Source: Eurosta solidaginis (taxonomy: Eukaryota; Arthropoda; Insecta; Diptera; Tephritidae). From it: a DNA stretch of 64,000 bases. A program made the translations under genes and the position numbers. Position 1 is the stretch's first letter; each line of letters opens with the position of its first letter. Below the pieces are notes generated by a model, which was given only the letters and a program-made list of their open reading frames with translations, was not told where the DNA came from and did no database searches. This document shows, in pieces, positions 32,198 to 43,091 of the stretch. Location of the stretch: positions 190,896,028-190,960,027 of the forward strand of contig NC_090324.1 in the NCBI RefSeq assembly GCF_040869045.1. Reading direction: 5' to 3'.

Positions 32198-32684
32198 TGT
32201 AGAAAATGTTGCAAATCGTTACGTTGTAAAAAGGAATTGTTCTTACCAAATATCCAAAATGGGGAAATAATTATCCGGAAGGTTGAGGTTCTGACGAGGC
32301 TGGTCCAAATATCCGAAAAGTGGAAGTTCTTGACAATACTTAGTGGGCGCGTGCCGGCAGCAACACAATGAAAAACGTATGACTTTATAGTATGTCACAT
32401 TGCAGCTTTATTTGTTCCAAATTGTTGCAATGCATGTAGCTTTTACTTTATTTTTAAGCTGATTTACAAAGAGGGTTGGTTTTACCCAAAAACTTAAACT
32501 TTTAAAATTTCACAATTTCTAGCTGCCGCTCAAGTCAAAATTTAAAGGAAGTCAATTATTATAATAATGTATGTATCTGCATTTTGCGTGCAGGGCCGCA
32601 TTATTGCCGATAGGCATGTTATAAGAATGAAACATCAGCTGATTGATTTTGATGTGGTGAGATTGAACTTAGGGTGCCATTACA
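32198..32684 (-). repeat. 3' LTR of the mdg1/412-like element
   Basis: 487 bp, TGTAG...ATTACA on the plus strand, closely similar to 49340-49826. A purine-rich stretch (GAAGGGACGGTGA on the minus strand) precedes it and may be the polypurine tract. Confidence 0.85.
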
Positions 32685-33689
32685 TCACCGTCCCTTCGAA
32701 AAGAAGGAGTCGGCAGGGTGATCAATTCTGCCGGCTTCTTCTTGCTCAAGATCATTTGATGTAAGACAGCCTATCTGAATGAACTCAAACATACATCAGC
32801 TTATGTTGCAATTAATAACAAGTTTTACGAACTTAGTTATAATAGCTGTATTTCGTTGCTAACTAGTACAATTAAAGCACTAGCTAGCTTACGAATTGCA
32901 TGGAAAGCAACAATAAAAAGTAATCGAGTTGAGTTGGCTAAGCGCTTTCAGTTGAAACCGCTTAGGTAATTGTCGACCTGATTGATAGTGTTGTATAGTG
33001 TTGCATATTCAAAAATTGGGCACTTTTGTGAACGAGCGAATGAAATGAACATACGAATGTGCAGATAAACAAAAATACTAAAATAACAGTGTGGCGGCAG
33101 GGTGACATACATACAAACAAACACACGCATTTCATGTATTTTGTTTTTGTAATTCTCTGGTTGAGTGTCAAAAACATACTGTGCTAGAAGTAGAAATGTC
33201 ATAGCAGCTAAAAAAAGTAACAATTAGCTGATAAACTTCCACCATCTGTATGGTTTTGGCATAATGAAACTGTTTAGCTAGTTAAAGCGTTTTTTTCAAG
33301 CTCGCTTGAAAAAAAAAACACCTAATGTGAAATAGTTTCAATAATAAGTAAATGATAAGTAAATTTATTTATACAATGCTATTGAACTTATTTAATATTT
33401 AATATGTAAAGTAGTTTTAATTAATTGTAATTAAATTTATTTATACATTGTTATATGATATATGTATGAAATTTTGTTACAAGAATTCAGTTCGGTTTTT
33501 TTTTTTTAATATATTTTTGTACTATTAGTTAAAGGATTTTTTTTTACATTAAGCTCTAATTTATTTTAGGGTTTTCCTGTGGTTTTTTTTGTTACAATAA
33601 CGATGAAAGCTTTTAATATGGTTTTTATTATGATTTTTTGTACTTATGTGTAAGATCTTTTAATATATTAATGAATGTAATCAAAACTT
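32685..33689. other. 3' untranslated part of the mdg1/412-like element
   Basis: AT-rich, no coding potential. Lies between the integrase stop and the 3' LTR; no envelope-like frame is present. Confidence 0.5.
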
Positions 33690-34966
33690 CTAATTCGAAA
33701 CAAAATTGTTTTTTTTGTGTTTGTGTAATGATGTTTTAGCCGTATCAATGTGACTAGGTATACAATGAAATGTTACTTTTTGTAATCTAGTTTTGTGAAT
33801 TGTTTTTGACTTTTTAGTTTTTTTGTCATAAATTGTTACATTTACGCCATCCATTTGTTTAACTACATGTGGACCTTCATAAATGCTTGCGTGTTTATCG
33901 CGCTGTTATTTATCTACTAGGGCCATATCTTTTAATGCAATGTCTGAAGGATGTATATTTCTATCGTAATCCCTCTGTTCCCTCTGTTTATTTATGAGCT
34001 CTTTTGCTAGTATGTGGGATTTTTGCATACGGTACCTTACTTCCTTTGCGTAATCCTCAACATTATATATTGGATGGATGGTTTCTTTCCTTAGCTCATT
34101 TGGTAAAACTGGCTTTCTACCAAATGTTAGTTCAAAGGGAGTGAATTTATTATCGAAAACAGTATTGGATGTTGTATTGTGCAAGAAAGTAAAGTACTTT
34201 AAATATGTATCCCTATCAGAGAAGGTATCGTTAAGATATGCCCGTAGGTATTCGTTAAATACTCTATGGTTACGTTCTATTGAGCCAACAGTTTGGTGAT
34301 GATACTCTGTTGAAAAGTCATGTTTGATATTCAAAAGTTTCAGAAGTTCTGCAAGAATTTCATTCTTATACTCGGTACCTAAATCTGACCTGATGGATTT
34401 CTTAGGACCATATATCAAAATAAAATTCTCGAAAATTGCTGAAGCTATTGTTTTGGCGCTTTTATCTGGCACTGCTATTGTTACCAGGTATTTTGTTAAA
34501 TCGCATATAATGATAACTGCGTACTTGTTACCGTTACTCGATTGTGGTAAAGGTCCGATTGTATCAATAACAACTATATCAAATGGTTTACTCGGCGTTG
34601 GAGTCAGTACTATATTCTTTTTGATTTTTGTCTTGACTTTGTTTACTAAACATTTTTGACAATTTTTGACGAATTTGGCAATGTCAGGAGTCATGTTTTT
34701 CCAAAAGTATTTAGTACGAATTTTTGCGTAAAGCTTTTTAACACCGCAGTGACCGCCTGATATAGGGTCATTATGATAAATTGTCATGATTTTGATTTTT
34801 GTATTGTCGTCTGTTGTAGTTTCGACTGGGTCTGTAAGTAGTATTTCTAACGTTTTTAAAATTTTATTTCCGCATTGTTTTAAATTTAAAATTGTACAAT
34901 ATTTGAAAAATAGATTTGGCCCTTCAACTTTGTTAATATGGTGATTGTTAGCTACTACTTCGAAAG
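33690..34966 (-). pseudogene. Ty3/gypsy integrase, split from its RT by Harbinger
   Basis: The main open frame is 34787-33906, but coding continues upstream to the Harbinger border (TFEVVANNHHINKVEGPN) and downstream past an in-frame TAA at about 33906 into a chromodomain-free C-terminus with the GPHVV block and a stop at 33690. The zinc finger shows H..H (HNDPISGGHCG) and CQKCL. The core carries VIDTIGPLPQ (D), SIRSDLGTEYKNE (D) and HQTVGSIERNH (E), so all three catalytic acids are present. Together with the RT relic beyond the Harbinger element it is one pol gene cut in two between RNase H and integrase. Non-functional because of the insertion and the stop. Confidence 0.9.
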
Positions 34967-34969
34967 TAA

Positions 34970-35005
34970 GGCAAGGTGCACACGAGGCTACGCGTCATAG
35001 ACGCG
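34970..35005. repeat. Harbinger left terminal inverted repeat
   Basis: About 36 bp, matching the inverted right end at 46887-46922 with one or two mismatches. Both ends also share the palindrome-like GTCATAGACGC. Confidence 0.9.
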
Positions 35006-35240
35006 TACAAGATATTATATGTAGCTACAATTCCTCTACGCTTCAAGATCTGCATACGTAGCTACTTACAAGCGTCGCTACAAAAATTTATTTATGCTGT
35101 ATAATTGCCCTTATACAAAAGTTGATTTTGTATAAAATTAAAAACAAAAGTTTTCACCACCGCGCATAAGAGAAAAAAAAGAATTTTCAATTCAAAACGG
35201 TTTTCAATAACAATTTTTGTTTGTATCGGTCAACATAAAC

Positions 35241-38200
35241 ATGTCCAGCGACGAAGAATTGGTATTGCTAAATTTTCTTCGTCGCAGAAATGAAAAGAAA
35301 GCAAAGAGAAAATATTGGGCACATCCATATATTCAGAAAAATGTTAATTGTAGACTGTTTGTATGTGCAAAGGAGTTGTCTCAGGATGATACAAAGTTCC
35401 GGATATTTTATCGCATGTCAAAAGCTACATTCAAGGATTTGGTTATGCTCGTTGGTGCTTCCATACAGAAAGAAAACACCAATATGCGTGAAAGTGTCCC
35501 TCCTGAAGAACGGCTTATGGTAACATTAAGGCATGTGTATAACACTGTTTCGACAGGGGTGGACCATAATTAAAGGGGTGTTAGAGGCGTTGGTTCCACA
35601 TTACAATTAAAGAGATGGTTGGTGTCATGTTGGGACACATTGCAAGCGGGGCATAGATTTTGTATGTCGGGGTTGATTCTGGATATGTAAGAGTTTAACC
35701 TGTTACAGTATCCAGATCGAAGTTGAGCTAGAGTGACGCGCGTTTCCCTAGGCAGAGTGCGCTTCTCCTGTTGTTGTGTTAACAGTGGTCGTTCCTCTTC
35801 TGTTAGTTTTGGGTATTGTTCTTTAAGTACTGGATTCACCGGGCAATTCTTTGTGAATTTCACTGAGGACCTGTTTGTGCTTTTTAGCTTTATATGGCTG
35901 TGTCCTCAGGTACCTTATTTCCTCATAATGCTTACGGAGATGACCTCTTAAGCCCTGGGCGGTGTAGCCTCATCAATCAGATGTCTGTTGGGAAGTCCAG
36001 GTTTCTGGGTATTCAACAGAAACTGTTTCGTTATCATTTCATTTCTCTCCCTAATGGGAGTATTCTCGCCTCATTATGTAGATGGTGTTCTGGGGATGTA
36101 AGACGACAGTCCGTAGCGGTTCTAAGGGCGGTATTTTGGCAGGCCTGTAAATTCTTCCAGTGAGTAGCCTTTAGGCTTGGCCACCATAACGGGGACGCGT
36201 AGAATGCAATCGGCCGACCAATTGCTTTGTAAGTGGTAATGAGCGTTTCTTTATCTTTACCCCAAGTGCTGCCGGCAAGAGGTTTGAGGATTTTATTACG
36301 CCTCTGGATTTTCGGTACAATTGCGGTTGCATGCTCTCCAAGTTAAACAAAATAGGGAATAGGACACCACCCTGTTCCACACCTTGTTTAATTCCTCTTG
36401 GTTTGGATGTTGCATTCCTGAATTGCACCGATGCTAGCCGACCAGACAGATAATTTGCGGTCCACCTTTTAAGATTAGAGTAAGGGGAGACCCTTCCAGG
36501 TCTTGCAGTAACGTGCCATAGTTGACCGTATCAAAAGCTTATGACAGGTCTAACGCAATGAGTACTGTCCGATGATGAGGGTTTTGATTTAATCCGCAAT
36601 TTATTTGAGTACTAATGGCATTTAACGCGGTGGATGTGCTGTGTAGTTTTCTGAAGCCATGCTGATGATTGGCTAGTTGCAAATTTGCTTTGAAGTAGGG
36701 GAGCAAAATGGCTTCAAGCGCCTTGGCTACTGGCGACAGGAGAGATATCGGGCGATATGACTCTCCTATGTTAGCTGGTTTCCCTGGATTTAGTAGCGGG
36801 CCATTAGCCTAGGCCATTTAAACTGCCTAGGCCATTTAAACTGCTGCGTAGAGATGCGACACAAAATCGCTTGCAGCACCTGGGGGAAAGTACAAATCAA
36901 CACCTTTGACGATGTAGAACGCAATTGGCCGACCGATCTTTTTTGTGAGCCACCAGTATGGTCTTCCGATCTACATAACCTCCACTGGATACAGTTGCAG
37001 GCCTACCATAATTCTACACTCATAACTGCTATGGAATGCTTGGTTATGACATCTGAATAACACGAGCTCCTCCTTGTTGAAGATCGAAATGATATGCTAA
37101 ACAAGCTGCTTCTGAAATTTTCTAAGCCGGGATTTCCCGACCGAAAACCGTTTTATCCAGATAAATACGCGCTGGCCCGAAAAGGTTTCTAAACACAGTT
37201 GGCTTAAACCGCATTTCCAATTGTTGCAGATAAGTACGCACATTTCCAGGGCCCGATACCATCTCGCCTTTCATAATCTGGTTAAAATACTTTCAATAGT
37301 GCTTAGTCCCTCCAAAACTTTCCGGGACCTGGGGTAAATAAACACTTCCCAGTGAGTTCCTGGTCACCTTGTCACTTGCTCAGCTTCGATATTGTTACAG
37401 AGTAAATTCTTACTTATCCAGAATCACCCCGGCATGCGTTATGTAATCCGCATGACATACACCACCGAGTCAATTGTAATGTAGAACCAACAACTCTAGC
37501 AGTAATTTCTTTGTCGTCCAACTCTGTTGAAAATCCTAGTATTAGGTGTTGCTACAACAACATCTACCCTGTTCTGGTGACAAATTCGATTTGTTATAGG
37601 AATATTTTCTGAGTCGGAGCTTTTCATTAGATATGACTATCTTTGAATTGGGGCCACTACTGAGTTGGTGGCGAACATGTTGTTGTGTATGTGCGTGGTG
37701 TAAATTCTTTTTACCTTTTTGTTTAGGTATCTGGCTACAGGATGCACGTTCAATGCGCTTGCTTTATATTTTCAAAGAGGAGAACGTACAATCGGAGTAA
37801 TTGTTGAAGAAACAACAAAAGCTATATGGAATTCATTAAAAGATTGTTATATGACGTTGCCAAATGAGGAGCGTTGGAAGAGTATTGCGGGACGGTTCTC
37901 TGATCTATGGCAGCTGCCAAATTGCTTAGGAGCTATCGACGGAAAGCATGTGCGAATTCAAAAATATCCAAATTCGGGTTCAGATAATTTCAATTACAAA
38001 AACTACCATTCAGTAATATTACTTGCCTGTTGCGATGCCGACGGGATATTTACATCAATAGAATGCGGATTTGCAGGACGAAATAGCGACGGGGGAGTTT
38101 TTAGAATTTCGACGTTTGGACGTTGGTTAGAAAGTTACAATAATTTACCATCCCCAAAGGAACTACCGCATGACGACAGTGGAAATAAGTTTCCATATTA

Positions 38201-38633
38201 TTTCGTAGCAGATAACGCCTTTTCTTTAAGGAAAAATGTTATGCGGCCTTATCTGGAAAGAAACATTGTCAACAAGATGCGCATATTTAATTATAGACTA
38301 AGTCGCGGTAGGAAGAACATAGAGTGCAGTTTCGGGATGATGGTAAAAAAAATTGGAGTTTTCTCAACACCTATACGATGCCAAAAGTACGAAACAATCA
38401 TTTCAATTATACAAAGTGCTTGTATCCTACATAAATTTATAAGGAAAAAAGATGGCATATCATACACGACCTTCCTTCCCGATATCGAAAACCAGCAACC
38501 AGTTCAACGGAACCCAAGTACTCTGCCAGAGTTCGATAATGTAAACATAATGGAAAATTCTGCCCCACAAAACTTACGACACTATTTAAACAATTATTTT
38601 TTATTACCAAATGTTTCTTTGCCCTGGCAGTGA
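35241..38633 (+). CDS. Harbinger transposase (two exons, GC-AG intron)
   Basis: Exon 1 ends at 35530 and exon 2 starts at 37728. The intron begins GCATGT and ends TTTGTTTAG, and joining restores the reading frame across the conserved TLRYLATG block. I place the start at MSSDEEL (35241); an in-frame Met at 35217 is the alternative. Exon 1 (about 97 residues) has the N-terminal basic region and helices. Exon 2 holds the DDE domain: D in CLGAIDGKHVRIQ, D in FVADNAFSL and E in RKNIECSFGMM. No stop or shift occurs in either exon, about 399 residues in all, the usual size for HARBI1-like transposases. In PIF systems the transposase needs a Myb/MADF partner for DNA binding and nuclear import; one is encoded at the opposite end. 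The intron has grown to 2.2 kb through a Jockey insertion. The GC donor is rare but functional in animals. Confidence 0.88.
35550..36830 (-). pseudogene. Jockey-type non-LTR fragment in the transposase intron
   Basis: Minus-strand coding relic. 35863-35570 carries the Jockey C-terminal zinc-binding region (NLCPACNVSQHDTNHLFNC, then VEPTPLTPL). 36428-36171 carries VQFRNATSKPRGIKQGV, the RT block before the QGGVLSP motif. About 36480-36800 reads as LANHQHGFRK and ALDLSAFDTVN-like RT blocks, broken by stops. Both ends are truncated and no poly-A tail is visible, so this is an old internal fragment. An 18-bp direct duplication (GCCTAGGCCATTTAAACT) sits just beyond the 5' edge near 36806. Confidence 0.8.
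36840..37727. other. Remaining transposase intron sequence
   Basis: No coding frame of note. Nothing recognised apart from the branch/acceptor region at 37700-37727 (CTTTTTACCTTTTTGTTTAG). Confidence 0.5.
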
Positions 38634-38797
38634 ATTATTGTTTATAAAAACTGTTAGACTGTTTTTATTTTCATTTAACAACATTTATTGCAATAAATTT
38701 TAATTCAAATAGTTGAAAAAAAGTGAGATCGATCACGTTGTGATAGACGGACGGCATGCCTCCAGTGTTTTAGATGTGCGCACGATCCGAGGACCTA

Positions 38798-39212
38798 CCC
38801 CCCAGCGGGTAAGGGGGTCAGAATATACCCGCGTTAGGTATGCCTGTCGTAAGAGGCGACTAAAATACCAGATTCAAGGGGTGTGTAGCGCAACCCTTCA
38901 GGTTGCCAGCGCAATATATAGCTTCTCCAAACCCAATTGTCAACCTCACCTATCCGCGGCGAATCCTGTTTCACTAACAGACGAGGCTCTGGCGACCCCA
39001 AGCTCCTCATGGAACTTGGGGTGGGGAGGGAGGGGATGGCCTGAAGGTTTAATGTGGCCACATAAATCGTTCCCGAGATGGTCGGGCTAGTACCTTAATG
39101 GTGCTGTGGTACCGGAGCGTACCGGATCTGTATCCGGCAAAGGACCATCACATCGATAACACTCCCCAAAGCCTTCGGGGAGCAACCTTATCGCTACAAC
39201 AACAACAACAAC
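38798..39212 (+). mobile_element. SINE-like retroposon with CAA tail, 13-bp target duplication
   Basis: 415 bp flanked by ATCCGAGGACCTA at 38785-38797 and 39213-39225. It starts CCCCCAGCGGGTAAGGGGG and ends in TATCGCTACAACAACAACAA. No coding capacity. The same 3' end occurs at 55029-55070 as a short truncated copy. A polymerase III promoter is not obvious, so SINE is the best guess rather than proven. Confidence 0.85.
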
Positions 39213-39581
39213 ATCCGAGGACCTAACATCGATTCGGACCATTATCTCGTTGCAGCCAAAATACGCACCCGCCTCAACGCGGCTAAAAACAAGGAACAAA
39301 AAACACAAGGAAAGCTAGACGTCGAAAAGCTTCAATCACAACAGACTGCCAATGATTTCGCAACTCGACTCTCACACCTGCTCTCTGAGGGCATAACTCA
39401 TCCTGAAGGAATACAGGAGCAGTGGGAGCATATCTCCAAAGCACTTCGTACCGCCGCCGAGGAAAAAATTGGTTACCGGCGGCCACGAAAAAACAACTGG
39501 TATGATGAAGAATGCCGCGTTGCAACCGAAAGAAAAGGCGCTGCCTACAGGGCTACGTTAAAAGCGAGCGCGACAAGAGGA

Positions 39582-41446
39582 GTGTGTGAACGCTATCGTG
39601 AGTTGAAAAGGGAAGCGAGACGCCTTTTCAGGAAGAAAAAAGCAGAAGCAGAAAGGCGTGAGTGCGAGGAGCTTGAGCTGCTAGCCACCAGGAATAACGC
39701 CCGAAAATTCTACCAAAAAATACGGCGGCAGACGGAAGGTTTTAAGACCGGGGCAAACTCCTGTAGGAATGAAAACGGCGACCTTGTAATTGATGTCCAG
39801 AGAGTGCTTAGATTATGGAGGGAACACTTCTCTGCTCTCCTAAATGGAGGCAGTAATTCACCGCGCAGTGATGAAGAACCCGATCCCGCAATCGATGATG
39901 ATGGAATATATGTCCCCCCGCCCGATTATGAGGAAGTTAGAATAGCAATAACCAGATTGAAAAACAACAAGGCCGTGGGCGCTGATGGATTGCCTGCGGA
40001 GCTATTCAAGTTCGGCGGCGAGGAGTTGGTAAGGCGCATGCAGCAGCTTCTTAGCAAAATATGGGCGGACGAAAGCATGCCCGACGGTTGGAATCTAAGT
40101 GTTCTTTGCCCAGTCCACAAGAAGGGGGATACTGCAAAATGCACCAACCATCGTGGAATCAGCCTTCTTAATATCGCATATAAGGTCCTTTCAAGTGTAT
40201 TGTGCGAAAGATTGAAGCCCACCGTGAACCGGCTGATTGGACCTTATCAGTGCGGCTTCAGACCTGGTAAATCTACCATCGACCAGATTTTCACAATGCG
40301 CCAAATCTTGGAAAAAACCAGTGAAAAGAGAATCGACACACATCACCTCTTCGTCGACTTTAAAGCCGCCTTCGACAGCACGAAAAGGAGCTGCCTATAT
40401 GCCGCTATGTCTGAATTTGGTTTCCCCGCAAAACTTATACGGCTGTGCAAAATGACGTTGAGCAACATCAGCTCAGCCAGAATTGGGAAGGACCTCTCCG
40501 AGCTGTTCGAAACTAAACGAGGTTTCAGACAGGGTGACCCCCTATCGTGCGATTTCTTTAATTTGATGCTGGAGAAAATTATACTAGCTGCAGAACTTAA
40601 TCGCACTGTAACAATATACTATAAAAGCGTGCAATTACTGGCATATGCTGATGACATTGATATCATCGGCCTAAACACCCGCGCTGTTAGTTCTGCTTAC
40701 TCGAAGCTGGAAAAAGAAGCGGTAAAGATGGGTTTGATGGTGAATGAGGACAAAACGAAGTACCTGCTGTCATCGAGCAAAGAGTCAGCGCATATGCGCC
40801 TTGGCAACCACGCTACTGTTGGCAGCCATAATTTCGAAATAGTAAAAGACTTCGTTTATTTGGGAACCAGCATCAACACTAGCAACAACATCAGCACTGA
40901 AATCCAGCGAAGAATCAATCTTGCCAATAAATGCTACTTTGGACTAGGTAGGCAATTGAAAAGTAAAGTCCTCTCTCGGCGAACGAAAATCATACTCTAC
41001 AAGTCACTTATCGTACCCGTCCTGCTATATGGGGCAGAAGCATGGACCATGACAGCAGCAGATGAAGCGGCTTTGGGAGTGTTCGAGAGAAAAGTTCTTC
41101 GAAAGATTTATGGACCTCTACGCGTTGGGGATGGCGAGTACCGAAGAAGATTTAATGATGAGCTGTACGAGCATACGCAGACATCAACATAGTCCAGCGA
41201 ATTAAAACGCAGCGGCTGCGCTGGCTAGGCCATGTTATGCGAATGAAAGATGATGCTCCGGCCAAGAAAGTGTTTCTATCGGAACCCGCCTATGGAAGCA
41301 GAGGTAGAGGGCGGCCCCCACTCCGTTGGAAGGACCAGGTGGAAAACGATTTAAACTCCCTTGGTGTGACCAATTGGCGCCGGTTGGCGGAGCGAAGGAG
41401 CGACTGGCGCGCCTTGTTGGACGGCCATAACCGTTTAGACGGTTAA
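39582..41446 (+). pseudogene. RTE reverse transcriptase and C-terminal domain
   Basis: The 536-codon frame 39582-41192 starts in the linker after the endonuclease; upstream sequence from 39213 is coding in another frame (SDHYLVAAKIRTRLN, LRTAAEEKIG). RT blocks are clear: NNKAVGADGLPAELFK, VLCPVHKKGD, NHRGISLLNIAYK, FVDFKAAFDS, GFRQGDPLSC and the catalytic LLAYADDIDII. After DELYEH the frame breaks, and 41237-41446 continues with the typical RTE C-terminus (RWLGHVMRMKDD, RGRPPLRWKDQVENDL, WRALLDGH). The catalytic core is intact, but truncation, the SINE and one late shift make it non-autonomous. The GC content is higher than in the surrounding elements. Confidence 0.92.
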
Positions 41447-41659
41447 GCGCCAATTAAGTAAGTAATTCACTTTTAATTTAACAAAATCTAATATCAATAA
41501 CGATTCAAAACCTAGTGAAATACCACATAAATATTTAGTAATTTTATACCAGTGAGAAAGTGACTCAAGTCTAGCGAATAGAAACGCATACATATGCATA
41601 TATAATTACAAATTAACACAAAACGAAAACGGCATAGTGAAAACGATAGCAAAGGCAAT

Positions 41660-42901
41660 ATGTCTGAGAGCGAAAATAAGTGTGACAAGTGCAAACTTGC
41701 AATTCGCGGGGAGACGGGAATTAGATGTGTGGGTGTGTGTGCGAAAGTATACCACTCGGCAGCAAAATGTTCCGGCTTGGATAGCTATAAAGCTACTGTA
41801 ATAGGAACACATCCAATGGTGAATTTTATTTGCGAAGAGTGTATTACATACATACATAATATTGATCTGGTATTGCGAGACATGCAAGAGAGTGTTAATA
41901 GGAACAGTGGCTATTTAAAAGAATACAAAAACGAATTTGAAGAAGCTTTAAAAACCAACCAAAAAGAGATGCGGGCGTTAATGAAAACAATGGAGGAAAA
42001 ATACAATGAACGTTTGGCGACCTTAAAAATGCATCAAGAAATGTATATTAAAAATGCAGCTGAAATTAAGAAAGTGCGGGAGATAGCAGAGAAAATAAAA
42101 AATCAAGCTGAAGTAGTGGGGAGGGAGAATGAGAAATTTTGTACTGAAATAAAAACAATAGTAAAGGAGAAGAACGATGGGATACCACAACAAACATATG
42201 CAAATATTCTAAGAACGGGTGAAAATAAAAACACAGCTAGGGCCGTTCCAGAGCTTAAGAAACGGGCTCCTATTATTGTTAAACCGAAGGCAAAACAAAC
42301 TAGTGAAAGAACAAGGCAAGATCTAAATAATAAAATTAACCCTAACGAGCTAAAGATAACAGACATTAAAGCGGGCCATAATGGTATTATGGTGATCGAT
42401 AGTATTAATGAAGATGAAAGAAATAAGATTAAACAAATTATGGATAAAAAAATAAGTGATGAATATGAAATAAAGATACCACGTGAATATAAACCAAAAT
42501 TATTTATAACAGGCATGCAGTTTGAAAAGAATAGAGATGACCTGATCGAGTGTCTAAGAAAGCAAAACAAATGCCTAGAACAGGGTGAAATAAAAATTAT
42601 TAAGCAATATAATGTTAAAACTAGCAACAAAAACTATTACAACGCAATATTGGAGGTGGACGAGGAAATGTTTACTAATGCTTTAAAATTGGATAAGCTC
42701 AACGTAGGATGGGAAAGGTGCAAAGTTTACGATGGCGTTGATGTGACAACGTGTTTCAAATGTAGAGGATACAATCACAAGGCGACTGAATGCAAAAACG
42801 AGGAAGTTTGTACCAAATGCTTGGGTAAGCATAAGACCATTGAATGTAATGAACAACCAGCAAACAAGTGTATAAACTGCATAAAGGAAAATGAGAAGTA
42901 A
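41660..42901 (+). CDS. Non-LTR ORF1 protein: PHD-like finger, coiled coil, RRM-like and CCHC knuckles
   Basis: An uninterrupted 413-codon frame. Residues 8-60 are Cys/His-rich in the order of a PHD/RING-type finger (CDKCKLAI, GIRCVGVCAKVYH, FICEECI). Residues about 85-175 are a charged coiled coil. Residues about 225-335 resemble the RNA-recognition region of Jockey-group ORF1 proteins (GIMVIDSINEDERNK, PKLFITGM). The C-terminus holds the zinc knuckles CFKCRGYNHKATEC, CTKCLGKHKTIEC and CINCI. ORF1 proteins of this kind bind element RNA and assemble the transposition particle. Met 41660 is the first in-frame start and follows a 200-bp leader. The frame ends at 42901 shortly after the last knuckle, which may be a premature stop because the next about 100 bp still read as Gag-like. 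Confidence 0.85.
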   Translation: MSESENKCDKCKLAIRGETGIRCVGVCAKVYHSAAKCSGLDSYKATVIGTHPMVNFICEECITYIHNIDLVLRDMQESVNRNSGYLKEYKNEFEEALKTNQKEMRALMKTMEEKYNERLATLKMHQEMYIKNAAEIKKVREIAEKIKNQAEVVGRENEKFCTEIKTIVKEKNDGIPQQTYANILRTGENKNTARAVPELKKRAPIIVKPKAKQTSERTRQDLNNKINPNELKITDIKAGHNGIMVIDSINEDERNKIKQIMDKKISDEYEIKIPREYKPKLFITGMQFEKNRDDLIECLRKQNKCLEQGEIKIIKQYNVKTSNKNYYNAILEVDEEMFTNALKLDKLNVGWERCKVYDGVDVTTCFKCRGYNHKATECKNEEVCTKCLGKHKTIECNEQPANKCINCIKENEK

Positions 42902-43091
42902 AATCTAGGACTAGATGTCAATCACTCGTGCAATAGCAGACAGTGCCCAGTCTACCTAAAGCACTTGAATGCAAAAAAACAAAGGCTAGGATACTAGCAG
43001 CGAACACCCGACGCACTGATAAGCCCGCCACAATTCAATGAGATACCGCTGAAGAAAATTCGATACAAAGAAAGACTGCAGACTAGACACA

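Larger units (their letters stand above)
38727..41463 (+). mobile_element. RTE-type non-LTR retrotransposon, 5'-truncated
   Basis: Starts within the C-terminal part of the apurinic endonuclease domain (EIDHVVIDGRH) and ends with a short GTAA-type tail after the stop near 41446. The 16-bp target duplication AGTTGAAAAAAAGTGA is at 38711-38726 and, beyond the later PHD-element insertion, at 45127-45142. A SINE-like retroposon interrupts it at 38798-39212. Confidence 0.88.

Noticed and set aside
32685..33689. Possible envelope gene downstream of the gypsy integrase
   Set aside because: The region is AT-rich with many stops and no signal peptide or transmembrane coding frame; mdg1/412-type elements usually lack one.
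42103..42630. 175-codon hydrophobic minus-strand frame
   Set aside because: Antisense shadow of the non-LTR ORF1 coiled coil and RNA-binding region.
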